Assembly: GCF_900184255.1 (NCBI RefSeq)
Contig: NZ_LT854640.1
Span: 335,480 to 399,479 of the forward strand
Origin: Haloimpatiens massiliensis
GTDB taxonomy: Bacteria > Bacillota > Clostridia > Clostridiales > Clostridiaceae
Direction of reading: 5' to 3'
Length of the DNA: 64,000 bases
Positions 44,303-52,836 of this stretch are shown here, piece by piece. How positions within the stretch are numbered: the stretch's first letter is position 1; the number at the start of each line of letters is the position of its first letter. The notes beneath the pieces are model-generated. The model had not been told where the DNA came from, ran no database searches, and saw only the letters and a list, made by a program, of their open reading frames with translations. The position numbers were made by a program, and so were the translations under genes.

Positions 44303-45430
44303 ATGATAAAAGCATTAAATATACGGCTATATCCAACACAAGAGCAAATAATTTTAATGTATAAGCATACAGGCTGTATGAGATTTGTTTATAATTGGGC
44401 GTTAGCCAAGCAAATGGATAGCTATAAACTTAATAGCAAAAAACTATCAGTTACAGATTTAGGGAAACAATTAACTGTTTTGAAGAATACCGCAGGTTAT
44501 GAGTGGTTATATGAAGTATCTAATGCAACACTTAAAGAGAGTATTAGAGACTTAGATAAAGCATATACTAATTTCTTTAATGGAAGAGGCTTTCCTAAAT
44601 TTAAAAGCAAGAAAAAATCAGAACCTAGATTTTATAGCAGATATGACAAAATTTATTTTAAAGATAACTTTGTTAATCTTGAAAAGATAGGTAAAGTTAA
44701 ATATAGGGTGGATTATGATATTAATTTAACTACTGTAACAAAGTTTAAAAATCCTAGAGTACATTTTAATGGCAGAGTATGGGTACTTTCAATAGGTATT
44801 GAAGATAATATTAAAACTGTTAAATTAAATGATTTTAGCTTAGGAATCGATTTAGGAATATCTCAATTAGCAATAACAAATATAGATAAATTAGACACTA
44901 GGAATGTTAATAAAACAAACAAAGTTAAAAAACTAAGTAAAAAGTTAAAAAGACTTCAAAGACAATGTTCAAGAAAATATATTATGAATAAGAAGGGAGA
45001 GAGTTACCAAAAAACCAAGAACATTGCAAGACTTGAAAAGAAGATTAAAAAACTTCATAGTAAACTTAAAAATATTAGATTAAACCATATACACCAAACT
45101 ACTTACAAAATGGTGAAAGTCAAACCATATAGAATAGTTATGGAGGATTTAAAAGTATCTAATATCATGAAGAATAAGCACTTATCAAGGGCAATAGCAG
45201 AGCAGGGGTTTAATATTTTTATTAATCAGATGAAATATAAATGTGAAAAGTATGGTATTAAATTTGTTCAAGTACCTATATTTTATCCTTCAAGTAAAAC
45301 ATGTAGTCATTGTGGCAATATCAAGAAAGACTTAAAACTTTCAGATAGGGTTTATAAATGCAAATGTGGATTTACTTGTGATAGAGATAAAAATGCTTCA
45401 TACAACCTTGCAAACTATGGTTTAGTATAA
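44303..45430 (+). CDS. tnpB: TnpB RNA-guided nuclease (IS200/IS605 group)
   Basis: 375 residues, full length. RuvC residues are complete: Asp in SLGIDLGIS, Glu in IVMEDLKVS, Asp in CDRDKNAS. The zinc ribbon is CSHCGN...CKCG. The N-terminal WED/REC part (IRLYPTQEQIILM..., CMRFVYNWAL) is intact. RBS GTAAGGTGATAAAAC. No tnpA transposase is present, so the element moves only with help. TnpB uses an RNA read from its own 3' end; here a MITE sits six bases after the stop codon, in that RNA. It separates hypB from the following oxidoreductase gene. Confidence 0.93.
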   Translation: MIKALNIRLYPTQEQIILMYKHTGCMRFVYNWALAKQMDSYKLNSKKLSVTDLGKQLTVLKNTAGYEWLYEVSNATLKESIRDLDKAYTNFFNGRGFPKFKSKKKSEPRFYSRYDKIYFKDNFVNLEKIGKVKYRVDYDINLTTVTKFKNPRVHFNGRVWVLSIGIEDNIKTVKLNDFSLGIDLGISQLAITNIDKLDTRNVNKTNKVKKLSKKLKRLQRQCSRKYIMNKKGESYQKTKNIARLEKKIKKLHSKLKNIRLNHIHQTTYKMVKVKPYRIVMEDLKVSNIMKNKHLSRAIAEQGFNIFINQMKYKCEKYGIKFVQVPIFYPSSKTCSHCGNIKKDLKLSDRVYKCKCGFTCDRDKNASYNLANYGLV

Positions 45431-45437
45431 TCACCTA

Positions 45438-45595
45438 AGGCACATTCAAATAAATAACAAGTCAGTATGCTAGTCTATTTTGCGTCATACTGCGTCAGCA
45501 GAACCCACCGATAGTTCTACTAGCGGCGGAACCTGCTTCCTTGTCTGACACAAAATATACCAGCATCTTTGACTTTTTATTTATTTTCATGTACC
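45438..45595. mobile_element. MITE family A, copy 4, at the tnpB 3' end
   Basis: 158 bp flanked by TA at 45436-45437 and 45596-45597. It is nearly identical to copies 3 and 5, implying recent movement. One base of the right terminal repeat differs (GACTTTTTAT instead of GACTTGTTAT). It separates the tnpB stop codon from the rest of the right-end RNA. Confidence 0.93.
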
Positions 45596-45597
45596 TA

Positions 45598-45720
45598 AAG
45601 GATTTACTAAACTGGGTAATCGTTACAACCCACTATACTTATAAAGTATAGCAAAGCCTATGGAGTGTTACACAAACGAAAGTAGCCGCAATTTAACCTC
45701 TTTTCAGGAGGTTATAAAAT
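45598..45720 (+). ncRNA. Right end / omega-RNA region of the TnpB element, split by a MITE
   Basis: After the MITE the sequence has the typical right-end hairpins: CTATACTT-ATA-AAGTATAG (45633-45651), a GGAGTGTTACACAAAC stretch and AACCTC...GAGGTT. The part GGAGTNNTANACAAAC and TAGTAGC-like pieces recur after the second tnpB at 55706-55815, marking it as element sequence. The exact guide boundary cannot be placed. Confidence 0.5.
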
Positions 45721-45812
45721 GGGCAAAATCGGACATTATGAAGTAGGAAAGAAACAAAACTATATATTTATATAATCTTTTTATAAAGTTTTATAAGGTT
45801 TTGGTAACGGTA

Positions 45813-48509
45813 ATGAGCATGGCAGTAAAACAAAAAGTTCTTCAATTTGCAAATCAAGTTAGTGGCAATAAGCCTGGATCTAGAGGTTGGTTTACAGAGA
45901 ATGATGCACGTTATAGAATTCTTGAACCTGTTGTTACAGATGAAATGGCAGAAGTTTTGCTTTGTATGAGCCTTAGAAAAAAAGTTACAGCAGAAGAGGT
46001 TGCACCTTTATGCGGAAAAAGTATTAAAAGAACAAAAGAACTTTTATTAGAACTGGCAGATATAGGTGTTTGCTTTGTTAATACTATCAATGGAGAAGAT
46101 AAATTTTGGTATGAAACATGGGTACCAGGTATTATGGAGATGATGGTTAATAATAGAAAAAATTCTTATAAATATCCTCAAATTGCTGAATCCTTCGATG
46201 CATATGGCATAGAAAATGGACCGAGGTCAACAGGTAGTTTTCCACCAGGAGTTGGTCTTATGCGTGTCATCCCAATAGAAACTTCTATAAATGGGGAAAC
46301 AAGAAGAGCATCCTATGAGGAAATATCAAAGTACCTTAATGAAAATGAAATTTTCTCAGTTTCCGATTGTGCTTGTCGTACTGCAAGAGAACTTATGGGT
46401 GAGGGTTGTGGTCACCTAAAAGAGGATATGTGTATTCAACTAGGTCATGCTGCTGAATATTATATTCGTACAGGAAGAGGTAGAAAGATTACTCGTGAAG
46501 AAGCTTTTGAAATTATAGAAAGAGCAGAAGAAAATGGTTTAATGCATCAGATACCAAACTTAGATGGTTCAGGAAAAACCCATGCCATTTGTAATTGCTG
46601 TGGATGTTCATGTCTTTCATTAAGGGGAGCTTCAATGTTTACAAATGCTGATATGGTTCGTTCTAACTATGTTTCTCATGTGGATAAGGATAAATGTGTT
46701 GCTTGCGGTGAATGTGTTGCAAATTGTCCAGTAAATGCTATACAGTTGGGGCAAAAGCTTTGTTCTAGCAAACCTGTTGTTGAAGCAATAGTAAGAGAGG
46801 AAACTCCACGTAATGCAGAGTGGGGTCCTGATAAATGGAATGTAGATTATAGAATTAATAGAAAGAATGTTGTTGACACAGGTACAAGTCCATGTAAAAC
46901 TGCATGTCCTGCACATATTGCTGTACAAGGATATATTAAACTAGCATCTCAAGGAAGATATACAGATGCGTTAGAACTAATTAAGAAAGAAAATCCGTTT
47001 CCAGCAGTATGTGGACGTATTTGTCCTAGAAAATGTGAATCTGCTTGTACTAGAGGAGACATTGATGATCCAATCGCTATAGATGAAATTAAGAAATTCA
47101 TTGCAGAACAGGATTTAAATATGAAAAATCGTTATGTGCCTAAAAAGAGACATGATTATGGAAAGAAGATTGCTATTGTTGGTGGTGGGCCAGCAGGACT
47201 GTCCTGTGCTTATTACTTAGCTATTGATGGATATAGAGTAACAGTATTTGAGAAACAAAAGGCTCTTGGAGGAATGCTGACATTAGGAATTCCATCTTTT
47301 AGGCTTGAAAAAGAAGTGGTTAATGCAGAAATTGACATTTTAAGAGAATTAGGCGTTGAGTTTAAAACAGGCGTTGAAGTTGGAAAAGATGTTACTCTTA
47401 ATGATTTAAGAGAACAGGGATACAAAGCTTTTTATCTTGCAATTGGTGCTCAGGCAGGGAGAAAAATTGGCGTAGAAGGAGAAGATGCTGAGGGAGTTAT
47501 TTCAGGCGTTGATTTTGTACGTAATGTAAACTTGGGAGAAGATATAAATCTTAAGGGGAATGTAATTGTAATCGGTGGCGGTAATGTTGCTATTGATGTG
47601 GCAAGAAATGCTACAAGAGTAGGAGCTTTAAAAGTTGATATGTTCTGTCTTGAAAGTCGTGATGAAATGCCAGCTCTTGAAGAAGAAATTGAGGAGGCAA
47701 TGTCAGAAGATATTACCATCAATAATTCTTGGGGACCTAAGCGTATTGTTACAGAAGATGGTAAGGTTGTTGGAGTAGAGTTTAAGAAATGTGTTTCTGT
47801 ATTTGATGAAAATAAAAGATTTAATCCTACTTATGATGAAAATGATGTTAAATTTGTTAAAGCAGACTATGTATTACTTTCAGTAGGTCAATCAATTGAT
47901 TGGGGTAATATACTTGCAGGTAGTAAAGCAGAATTAAATCCAAATAAAACAATAAAAGCTGATCTATTCACTTATCAAACTGGAGAACCTGATATATTTG
48001 CTGGTGGCGATTCATATACTGGTCCAAGATTTGCTATAGATGCTATTGCCGCAGGTAAACAAGGGGCAATTTCAATTCATCGTTTTGTTCAGCCAGGACA
48101 AAGTTTAGTTAATGGTCGTGATAGAAGAGAGTATCATGAATTAGATAAGAGTAGTGTTGAAATTGGAGGATATGATAACACCCAAAGACAAAGACCAGGA
48201 CATATAAATGGAGTAAATGCAAAAGAGTCATTTAAAGATGTACGTGCTACATTTACAGAAGAACAGGTGAAAAAGGAAACTAGTCGTTGCCTTGGTTGTG
48301 GTGCTGCAATTACAGATGAATTTATGTGTGTAGGATGTGGTCAATGCACAACTAAGTGTAAATTTGATGCTATTTCACTTGTTAGAAAATATGACAATGA
48401 AGGTGTGTCATTAGAAAAATTGAAACCAGTGGTTGTTAAGAATGTGATAAAACGTAAGGGAAGAATTACAGTTAGAAAGTTTCAAAAACTTTTTACAAAA
48501 AAGCATTAG
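45813..48509 (+). CDS. GltD-like FAD/NAD(P) oxidoreductase with Fe-S domains
   Basis: About 898 residues, cytoplasmic. Residues 1-130 are a winged-helix-like domain; a Cys-rich part follows (SDCACRTARE, HAICNCCGCSC) and a ferredoxin-type cluster CVACGECVANCP. Then a GltD-like core: CKTACPAHIAVQGY and CGRICPRKCESAC bind clusters, VGGGPAGLSCAYYL binds FAD, IGGGNVAIDVARNA binds NAD(P), and GGDSYTGP closes the FAD site. A last ferredoxin motif, CVGCGQCTTKC, ends the protein. It probably passes electrons between NAD(P)H and ferredoxin or a hydrogenase. It sits between hypB and hypA. Confidence 0.88.
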   Translation: MSMAVKQKVLQFANQVSGNKPGSRGWFTENDARYRILEPVVTDEMAEVLLCMSLRKKVTAEEVAPLCGKSIKRTKELLLELADIGVCFVNTINGEDKFWYETWVPGIMEMMVNNRKNSYKYPQIAESFDAYGIENGPRSTGSFPPGVGLMRVIPIETSINGETRRASYEEISKYLNENEIFSVSDCACRTARELMGEGCGHLKEDMCIQLGHAAEYYIRTGRGRKITREEAFEIIERAEENGLMHQIPNLDGSGKTHAICNCCGCSCLSLRGASMFTNADMVRSNYVSHVDKDKCVACGECVANCPVNAIQLGQKLCSSKPVVEAIVREETPRNAEWGPDKWNVDYRINRKNVVDTGTSPCKTACPAHIAVQGYIKLASQGRYTDALELIKKENPFPAVCGRICPRKCESACTRGDIDDPIAIDEIKKFIAEQDLNMKNRYVPKKRHDYGKKIAIVGGGPAGLSCAYYLAIDGYRVTVFEKQKALGGMLTLGIPSFRLEKEVVNAEIDILRELGVEFKTGVEVGKDVTLNDLREQGYKAFYLAIGAQAGRKIGVEGEDAEGVISGVDFVRNVNLGEDINLKGNVIVIGGGNVAIDVARNATRVGALKVDMFCLESRDEMPALEEEIEEAMSEDITINNSWGPKRIVTEDGKVVGVEFKKCVSVFDENKRFNPTYDENDVKFVKADYVLLSVGQSIDWGNILAGSKAELNPNKTIKADLFTYQTGEPDIFAGGDSYTGPRFAIDAIAAGKQGAISIHRFVQPGQSLVNGRDRREYHELDKSSVEIGGYDNTQRQRPGHINGVNAKESFKDVRATFTEEQVKKETSRCLGCGAAITDEFMCVGCGQCTTKCKFDAISLVRKYDNEGVSLEKLKPVVVKNVIKRKGRITVRKFQKLFTKKH

Positions 48510-48553
48510 TCTAAGATTATATGCATAAGCAGAAGATGGGATAGGTGATTAAT

Positions 48554-48895
48554 TTGCATGAACTAGGTGTTGTAATTGAAGTTGTTAACACTATAGAAAA
48601 AATTGCAATAAAGCAAAAGCTTACTAAAATTGATACATTAGTTTTACAAATAGGAGAGCTTTCATCAATGATTCCAAAGTATATTGAGGAGTGTTATCCA
48701 GCAGCGGTTGATGGAACAATGTTGCAGGATACCAAATTGAAAATTGAGATAATACCAGGAAATGCTATTTGTAAAGAATGCAGCAAAGTTTTTAACATTA
48801 TTAAAGATGGCAAAAAATGTCCCAAGTGTGGAAGTAATCACTTTGGATTATTAAGCGGAAGAGAGTTTATGATTAAGGAAATTATTGCCTACTAA
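48554..48895 (+). CDS. hypA: Hydrogenase maturation nickel metallochaperone HypA
   Basis: 113 residues. Starting at TTG 48554 gives MHELGVVIEV, the conserved Met-His-Glu that binds nickel; the in-frame GTG three codons earlier would bury it, so the TTG is preferred. The zinc site is CKEC...CPKC, and FGLLSGREFMIKEI is the typical end. RBS AGGTGAT. It works with HypB to load nickel. Confidence 0.93.
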   Translation: MHELGVVIEVVNTIEKIAIKQKLTKIDTLVLQIGELSSMIPKYIEECYPAAVDGTMLQDTKLKIEIIPGNAICKECSKVFNIIKDGKKCPKCGSNHFGLLSGREFMIKEIIAY

Positions 48896-48904
48896 AATAA
48901 ATCT

Positions 48905-48946
48905 GAAGACTTCACTTAGTTTACATAATAGCTAAGTGAGGTCTTC
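48905..48946 (+). terminator. Terminator after hypA
   Basis: GAAGACTTCACTTAG (48905-48919) pairs with CTAAGTGAGGTCTTC (48932-48946) with one G-T pair. It closes the hyp operon; the T run is short. Confidence 0.7.
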
Positions 48947-49061
48947 TGTACCTACTACACATAATCCAACAGCATTTTTTATTGTAAGCTTCCTTTCTTT
49001 AATAGTAAATGTGGTATAATTTAAAAAAAACATTTTTGTTTTTAATGCGAGGTAGAACAAT

Positions 49062-49913
49062 ATGACATATATAAATGAAGATAAATATACTAAAGAACTA
49101 AAAGTTGATTGTAAAAAATGTTTTGGTTTATGTTGCATAGCACTGTATTTTTCAGCTTCGGAAGGTTTTCCAACAAATAAAGATGCGGGTAAACCGTGTA
49201 TAAACCTACAATCAGACTTTACTTGTTCTGTTCACAAAAATCTTAGACATAAAGGGCTTAAGGGGTGCACTGCGTATGACTGCTTAGGTGCTGGTCAAAA
49301 GGTAGCTCAAGTTACTTTTAGTGGACATGATTGGCGGGAAAATCCAGAATGTGCTAGTCAAATGTTTGAAACGTTTTTGATTATGAGACAACTTCATGAA
49401 ATGCTATGGTATCTTACTCAAGCATTTATTTTGCAAAAGGATTATCATATTAAAGAAGAAATAGGTTCATTAAGGGATGAAACTGAACGATTTACATTTC
49501 TAGATGTTGATTCACTATTAACATTGAATTTAGAGGCTCATAGAACGAAAGTTAATATGCTACTTAAAAATACTAGTGAACAGGTGCGTATTAAGGCTCA
49601 AAGAGAAAGGAATATTATTTTAAGAAACAGAAAAGCCAAATCTCATAGATTGGATTATTTTGGTTCGGATATGAGAAAGAGTAATCTTAGAGGAGCAGAC
49701 TTGAGAGGAGCATGTCTCATTGCTTCAAATCTTAGAGGAGTGGATTTGAGTTGGGCGGACCTAATTGGTGCTGATCTGAGAGATGCAGATCTTAGTGGAG
49801 CTAATCTAGAAAATAGTATCTTTCTTACTCAAGCTCAGATCAATACGGCTAAGGGAGATTCACATACAAAGCTACCTATTATGATAGCTCGTCCAAACTA
49901 TTGGTTAAAGTAA
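49062..49913 (+). CDS. Cys-cluster protein with C-terminal pentapeptide repeats
   Basis: 283 residues. The first 80 residues carry a Cys pattern (CKKCFGLCC, PCINL, FTCSVHKN, GCTAYDC) like the YkgJ-type metal-binding cluster. A helical middle (100-200) leads to about ten pentapeptide units, A(D/N)LxG (SNLRGADLRGACLIASNLRGVD..., 205-255), forming a right-handed beta-helix. Some pentapeptide proteins protect gyrase, but the short helix and Cys domain point elsewhere. RBS GCGAGGTAGAACAAT. Alone in its unit. Confidence 0.82.
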   Translation: MTYINEDKYTKELKVDCKKCFGLCCIALYFSASEGFPTNKDAGKPCINLQSDFTCSVHKNLRHKGLKGCTAYDCLGAGQKVAQVTFSGHDWRENPECASQMFETFLIMRQLHEMLWYLTQAFILQKDYHIKEEIGSLRDETERFTFLDVDSLLTLNLEAHRTKVNMLLKNTSEQVRIKAQRERNIILRNRKAKSHRLDYFGSDMRKSNLRGADLRGACLIASNLRGVDLSWADLIGADLRDADLSGANLENSIFLTQAQINTAKGDSHTKLPIMIARPNYWLK

Positions 49914-49968
49914 TTAATTTTAGAATATATTTAGGATTCATGATAAAAAATAGAATTTAGGCTTTCTA

Positions 49969-49997
49969 TTTACATAAAATACATAAGATGATATAAT
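49969..49997 (+). promoter_or_regulatory. Promoter of the ABC-F leader
   Basis: TTTACA (49969-49974), a 17-base spacer and TATAAT (49992-49997). Transcription would start near 50004 and give a leader of about 480 bases before the ABC-F gene. Confidence 0.65.
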
Positions 49998-50034
49998 GAA
50001 TAAAAATATCAATTTAGAAGGGGGAAAGTAAGTT

Positions 50035-50055
50035 ATGACACCAGCTAATTGCTAA
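50035..50055 (+). CDS. Candidate leader peptide (MTPANC)
   Basis: Six codons, ATG-ACA-CCA-GCT-AAT-TGC-TAA, after AGAAGGGGGAAAG with normal spacing. A strong RBS in front of a tiny frame, in a long leader that ends in a terminator before an ABC-F gene, is the pattern of ribosome-mediated attenuation. The segment AAAGTAAGTTA (50025-50035) around its start is complementary to TAACTTACTTT (50164-50174), so ribosome loading would change leader folding. Confidence 0.55.
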   Translation: MTPANC

Positions 50056-50351
50056 TATTAATTTAAATTTAAAATTAATATTTATTTTATAATGAGTTTT
50101 AATTTGCCTAATTATATTTAGGTTTTCTTGTTGTGCTCTTTATGGAATAAGGCATTTAGAAGGTAACTTACTTTACTGAAATTCAATATTATAATTTATG
50201 AAATATTTTAATAATTTATTTTAAAATATTAAACTTGATTTTTTGAAAAAATGGATGGGATATATAAGTATTATGAAATGGTTTTATTAGTAGGCATAAT
50301 TTTTTTCTTATATATGATTTAGATAAATTATAGTAGTAATAAAGTATTTTC

Positions 50352-50396
50352 AGACTGTAAGAAGCAATGATCTTCTTATGGTCTTTTTATTTTTAA
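50352..50396 (+). terminator. Attenuator before the ABC-F gene
   Basis: AGACTGTAAGAAG (50352-50364) pairs over 13 positions, with two G-T pairs, with CTTCTTATGGTCT (50372-50384), followed by TTTTATTTTT. It stands about 100 bases before the ABC-F start, so it would stop most transcripts unless prevented. Confidence 0.82.
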
Positions 50397-50484
50397 CATT
50401 ATTTTAAAAATTATAGTAGTTAGGACCTTTTTTGCTCTGCCATAAAATGCATGACTTATCTTATGGATGAAAGAAGGAATTTAT

Positions 50485-52413
50485 ATGTTTGAATTATCGT
50501 TAAATGGTGTAAAAAAATATATGGATGCTACACTTGTTCTTAAAAATATAACATTTCAAGTTTATGCAGGAGAAAAAGTTGGTATAGTGGGGGTTAATGG
50601 AAGTGGTAAAAGCACTATTCTTAAATTAATAGCGGGAGTAGAGCCTATGAATTATTGTGTTGGCTATCCCGGGGCTACAAGCCCTGGATATGATGAAGGA
50701 TTTATTTGTTTGCCCAAAGAAGCTAAATGTGCTTATCTTGAACAAATTCCTCAATATGATAAGAATTTAAAGGTTGTTGATGTTTTAAAATTAGCTTTCA
50801 AGGAAGTTTATAGTATAGAAAAAGAAATGCGCGAATTAGAAGAGAAAATGAAATTTTTAGAAGATAATGCATTAGAAAAAGCCTTGAAACAGTACAGTAA
50901 ATTGACTCAATTATATGAAGTTAAAGGCGGATACAATACAGAAGAAAAATTAAGTAAGATTTGTACGGGTTTGAAATTTCATGACAGCTTTTTAGAAAAG
51001 GATTTTAATTTATTAAGCGGTGGTGAAAAAACTACAGTAGTACTTGGAAAGCTACTGATTGATAATCCTGATATATTACTATTAGATGAGCCTACAAATC
51101 ATTTGGATATGGACTCAATTGAATGGCTTGAAGAGTATCTTAAAAATTACAATGGAATTGTAATTATAGTATCTCATGATAGATATTTCCTAGATAATAT
51201 AGTGACAAAGATTGTAGAGATAGAGGATATGGAATCCATAACCTATAAGGGCAACTATTCTCAATATATAAAGCAAAAAGAAGAAAACACGCGCATCCAA
51301 TATGAGAATTTTAGAGAACAACAGAAAAAGATAAATTCTATGGAAAAGACTGTGAAGGAATTAAGAGACTGGGCTATAAGGGCTGATAATAATAAATTCT
51401 TTAGAAGAGCAACAAGTATACAAATAAAGCTTGATAAAATGGATAGAATAGATAAGCCAGTTTTTGAAAAACAAAATATGAAATTAAACTTAAAATCTGC
51501 ACAACGTTCAGGCAATGAGACAATCAAGGCAATAGGGGTATCTAAGAGTTTTGAAGATAAGGTTATTTTTAAGGATGCAGATTTATTGATTAATTTTGGT
51601 GAAAGAGTAGCCCTAATAGGTCCAAATGGCAGTGGCAAAACTACTTTTTTAAAACTTTTATTAGGTGAAGAGCAGCCGGATGCTGGTGTAGTGGAATTAG
51701 GTGCCAATGTAATGGCGGCGTATTTGCCTCAGAAAATTACTTTTAAAAACGAGGAACTCACTGTGCTAGAGTGTTTTAGGGAAGATATTTGTATATTAGA
51801 GGGGAAGGCCCGTGAATATTTGTCAAAATTCATGTTCTATGGTAAGAGTGTCTTTAAAAAAGTAAAGAATTTATCAGGAGGAGAGAAAATAAGGCTGAAG
51901 CTTGGCAAATTGCTATTTGAAGATATAAATTTATTGATACTAGATGAGCCTACGAACCATCTTGATATTGACTCCATAGAAACCTTAGAGGAAGCTCTGG
52001 AAGATTTTAAAGGAACTATATTCTTTATCTCCCACGATAGGTATTTTATCAATAAAATAGGTGAAAGAGTTATCTCTATTGAGGAAAATGCTTTTAAAAG
52101 TTATCCTGGCAATTATGATTATTATAAAAATGTAAAAGATGATCTGAGCCTTAAAGTCATTAAGGAACCAGTGGTAAAGCGTGAAAAAGTTAAGAAACCA
52201 AGAAATATTGATGGAAGCAAAAAGAAAGAATTAGAAGTGGCTAAAATTGAAACAAAGGTTGAAAGTCTTGAAAGTGAAATAAAAGAGATTGATTTAGCTA
52301 TGGCTGACTCAAAATTACATTATGAACAGCTTGATAAATTATATTCTAGGAAAGAGGAATTAAGTAAAGAGTTGGATGGAGTTATGGAAGTTTGGTTAAG
52401 TCTTAATAACTAG
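50485..52413 (+). CDS. ABC-F family ATPase, probable ribosome-protection type
   Basis: About 642 residues, two ATPase domains and no membrane segments: Walker A GVNGSGKST and GPNGSGKTT, signatures LSGGEKTT and LSGGEKIR, Walker B LLLDEPTNHLD and LILDEPTNHLD. The linker of about 80 residues between them (EENTRIQYENFREQQKK...) reaches the ribosome in this family, and a C-terminal coiled coil follows. An extra insert after the first Walker A (about 50-80, NYCVGYPGATSPGYDEGF) is unusual. Start 50485 follows AAGAAGGAATTTAT. Its leader with peptide and terminator suggests antibiotic induction. Drug range is not predictable. Confidence 0.9.
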   Translation: MFELSLNGVKKYMDATLVLKNITFQVYAGEKVGIVGVNGSGKSTILKLIAGVEPMNYCVGYPGATSPGYDEGFICLPKEAKCAYLEQIPQYDKNLKVVDVLKLAFKEVYSIEKEMRELEEKMKFLEDNALEKALKQYSKLTQLYEVKGGYNTEEKLSKICTGLKFHDSFLEKDFNLLSGGEKTTVVLGKLLIDNPDILLLDEPTNHLDMDSIEWLEEYLKNYNGIVIIVSHDRYFLDNIVTKIVEIEDMESITYKGNYSQYIKQKEENTRIQYENFREQQKKINSMEKTVKELRDWAIRADNNKFFRRATSIQIKLDKMDRIDKPVFEKQNMKLNLKSAQRSGNETIKAIGVSKSFEDKVIFKDADLLINFGERVALIGPNGSGKTTFLKLLLGEEQPDAGVVELGANVMAAYLPQKITFKNEELTVLECFREDICILEGKAREYLSKFMFYGKSVFKKVKNLSGGEKIRLKLGKLLFEDINLLILDEPTNHLDIDSIETLEEALEDFKGTIFFISHDRYFINKIGERVISIEENAFKSYPGNYDYYKNVKDDLSLKVIKEPVVKREKVKKPRNIDGSKKKELEVAKIETKVESLESEIKEIDLAMADSKLHYEQLDKLYSRKEELSKELDGVMEVWLSLNN

Positions 52414-52432
52414 ATATAGGAATAAATTTTGT

Positions 52433-52462
52433 GACCTCCTATATTATTTAGGGGGTCTAATT
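52433..52462 (+). terminator. Terminator after the ABC-F gene
   Basis: GACCTCCTA (52433-52441) pairs with TAGGGGGTC (52449-52457), followed by TAATTTTA. Confidence 0.75.
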
Positions 52463-52642
52463 TTATAATCTTTTTTATCTCATAAATCTAAAAATTATAC
52501 TGATTATATATCAGTATTGTATAGTCATCTCATAAAGCAGGACTATCTAGTATGCTTAAAATATGTACAAATATAGAATATAATGGTAGTATATTGTAGA
52601 AAGAATTATTACATTACAAAATCATTTAATTATTCAAGCCTA

Positions 52643-52800
52643 AGGCACATTCAAATAAATACCAAGTCAGTATGCTAGTCTATTTTGCGTCATACTGCGT
52701 CAGCAGAACCCACCGATAGTTCTACTAGCGGCGGAACCTGCTTCCTTGTCTGACACAAAATATACCAGCATCTTTGACTTGTTATTTATTTTCATGTACC
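52643..52800. mobile_element. MITE family A, copy 5
   Basis: 158 bp flanked by TA at 52641-52642 and 52801-52802. Only a base or two differ from copies 3 and 4. Its right end is 36 bp before the start codon of the next gene and may lie in the promoter region. Confidence 0.93.
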
Positions 52801-52836
52801 TAAAGTGAAAGTGTTAAAAATAATTGGAGGTGTCAT

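Noticed and set aside
47450..47722. Antisense open frames over the oxidoreductase gene
   Set aside because: Low-complexity shadow of a strongly coding strand with no RBS.
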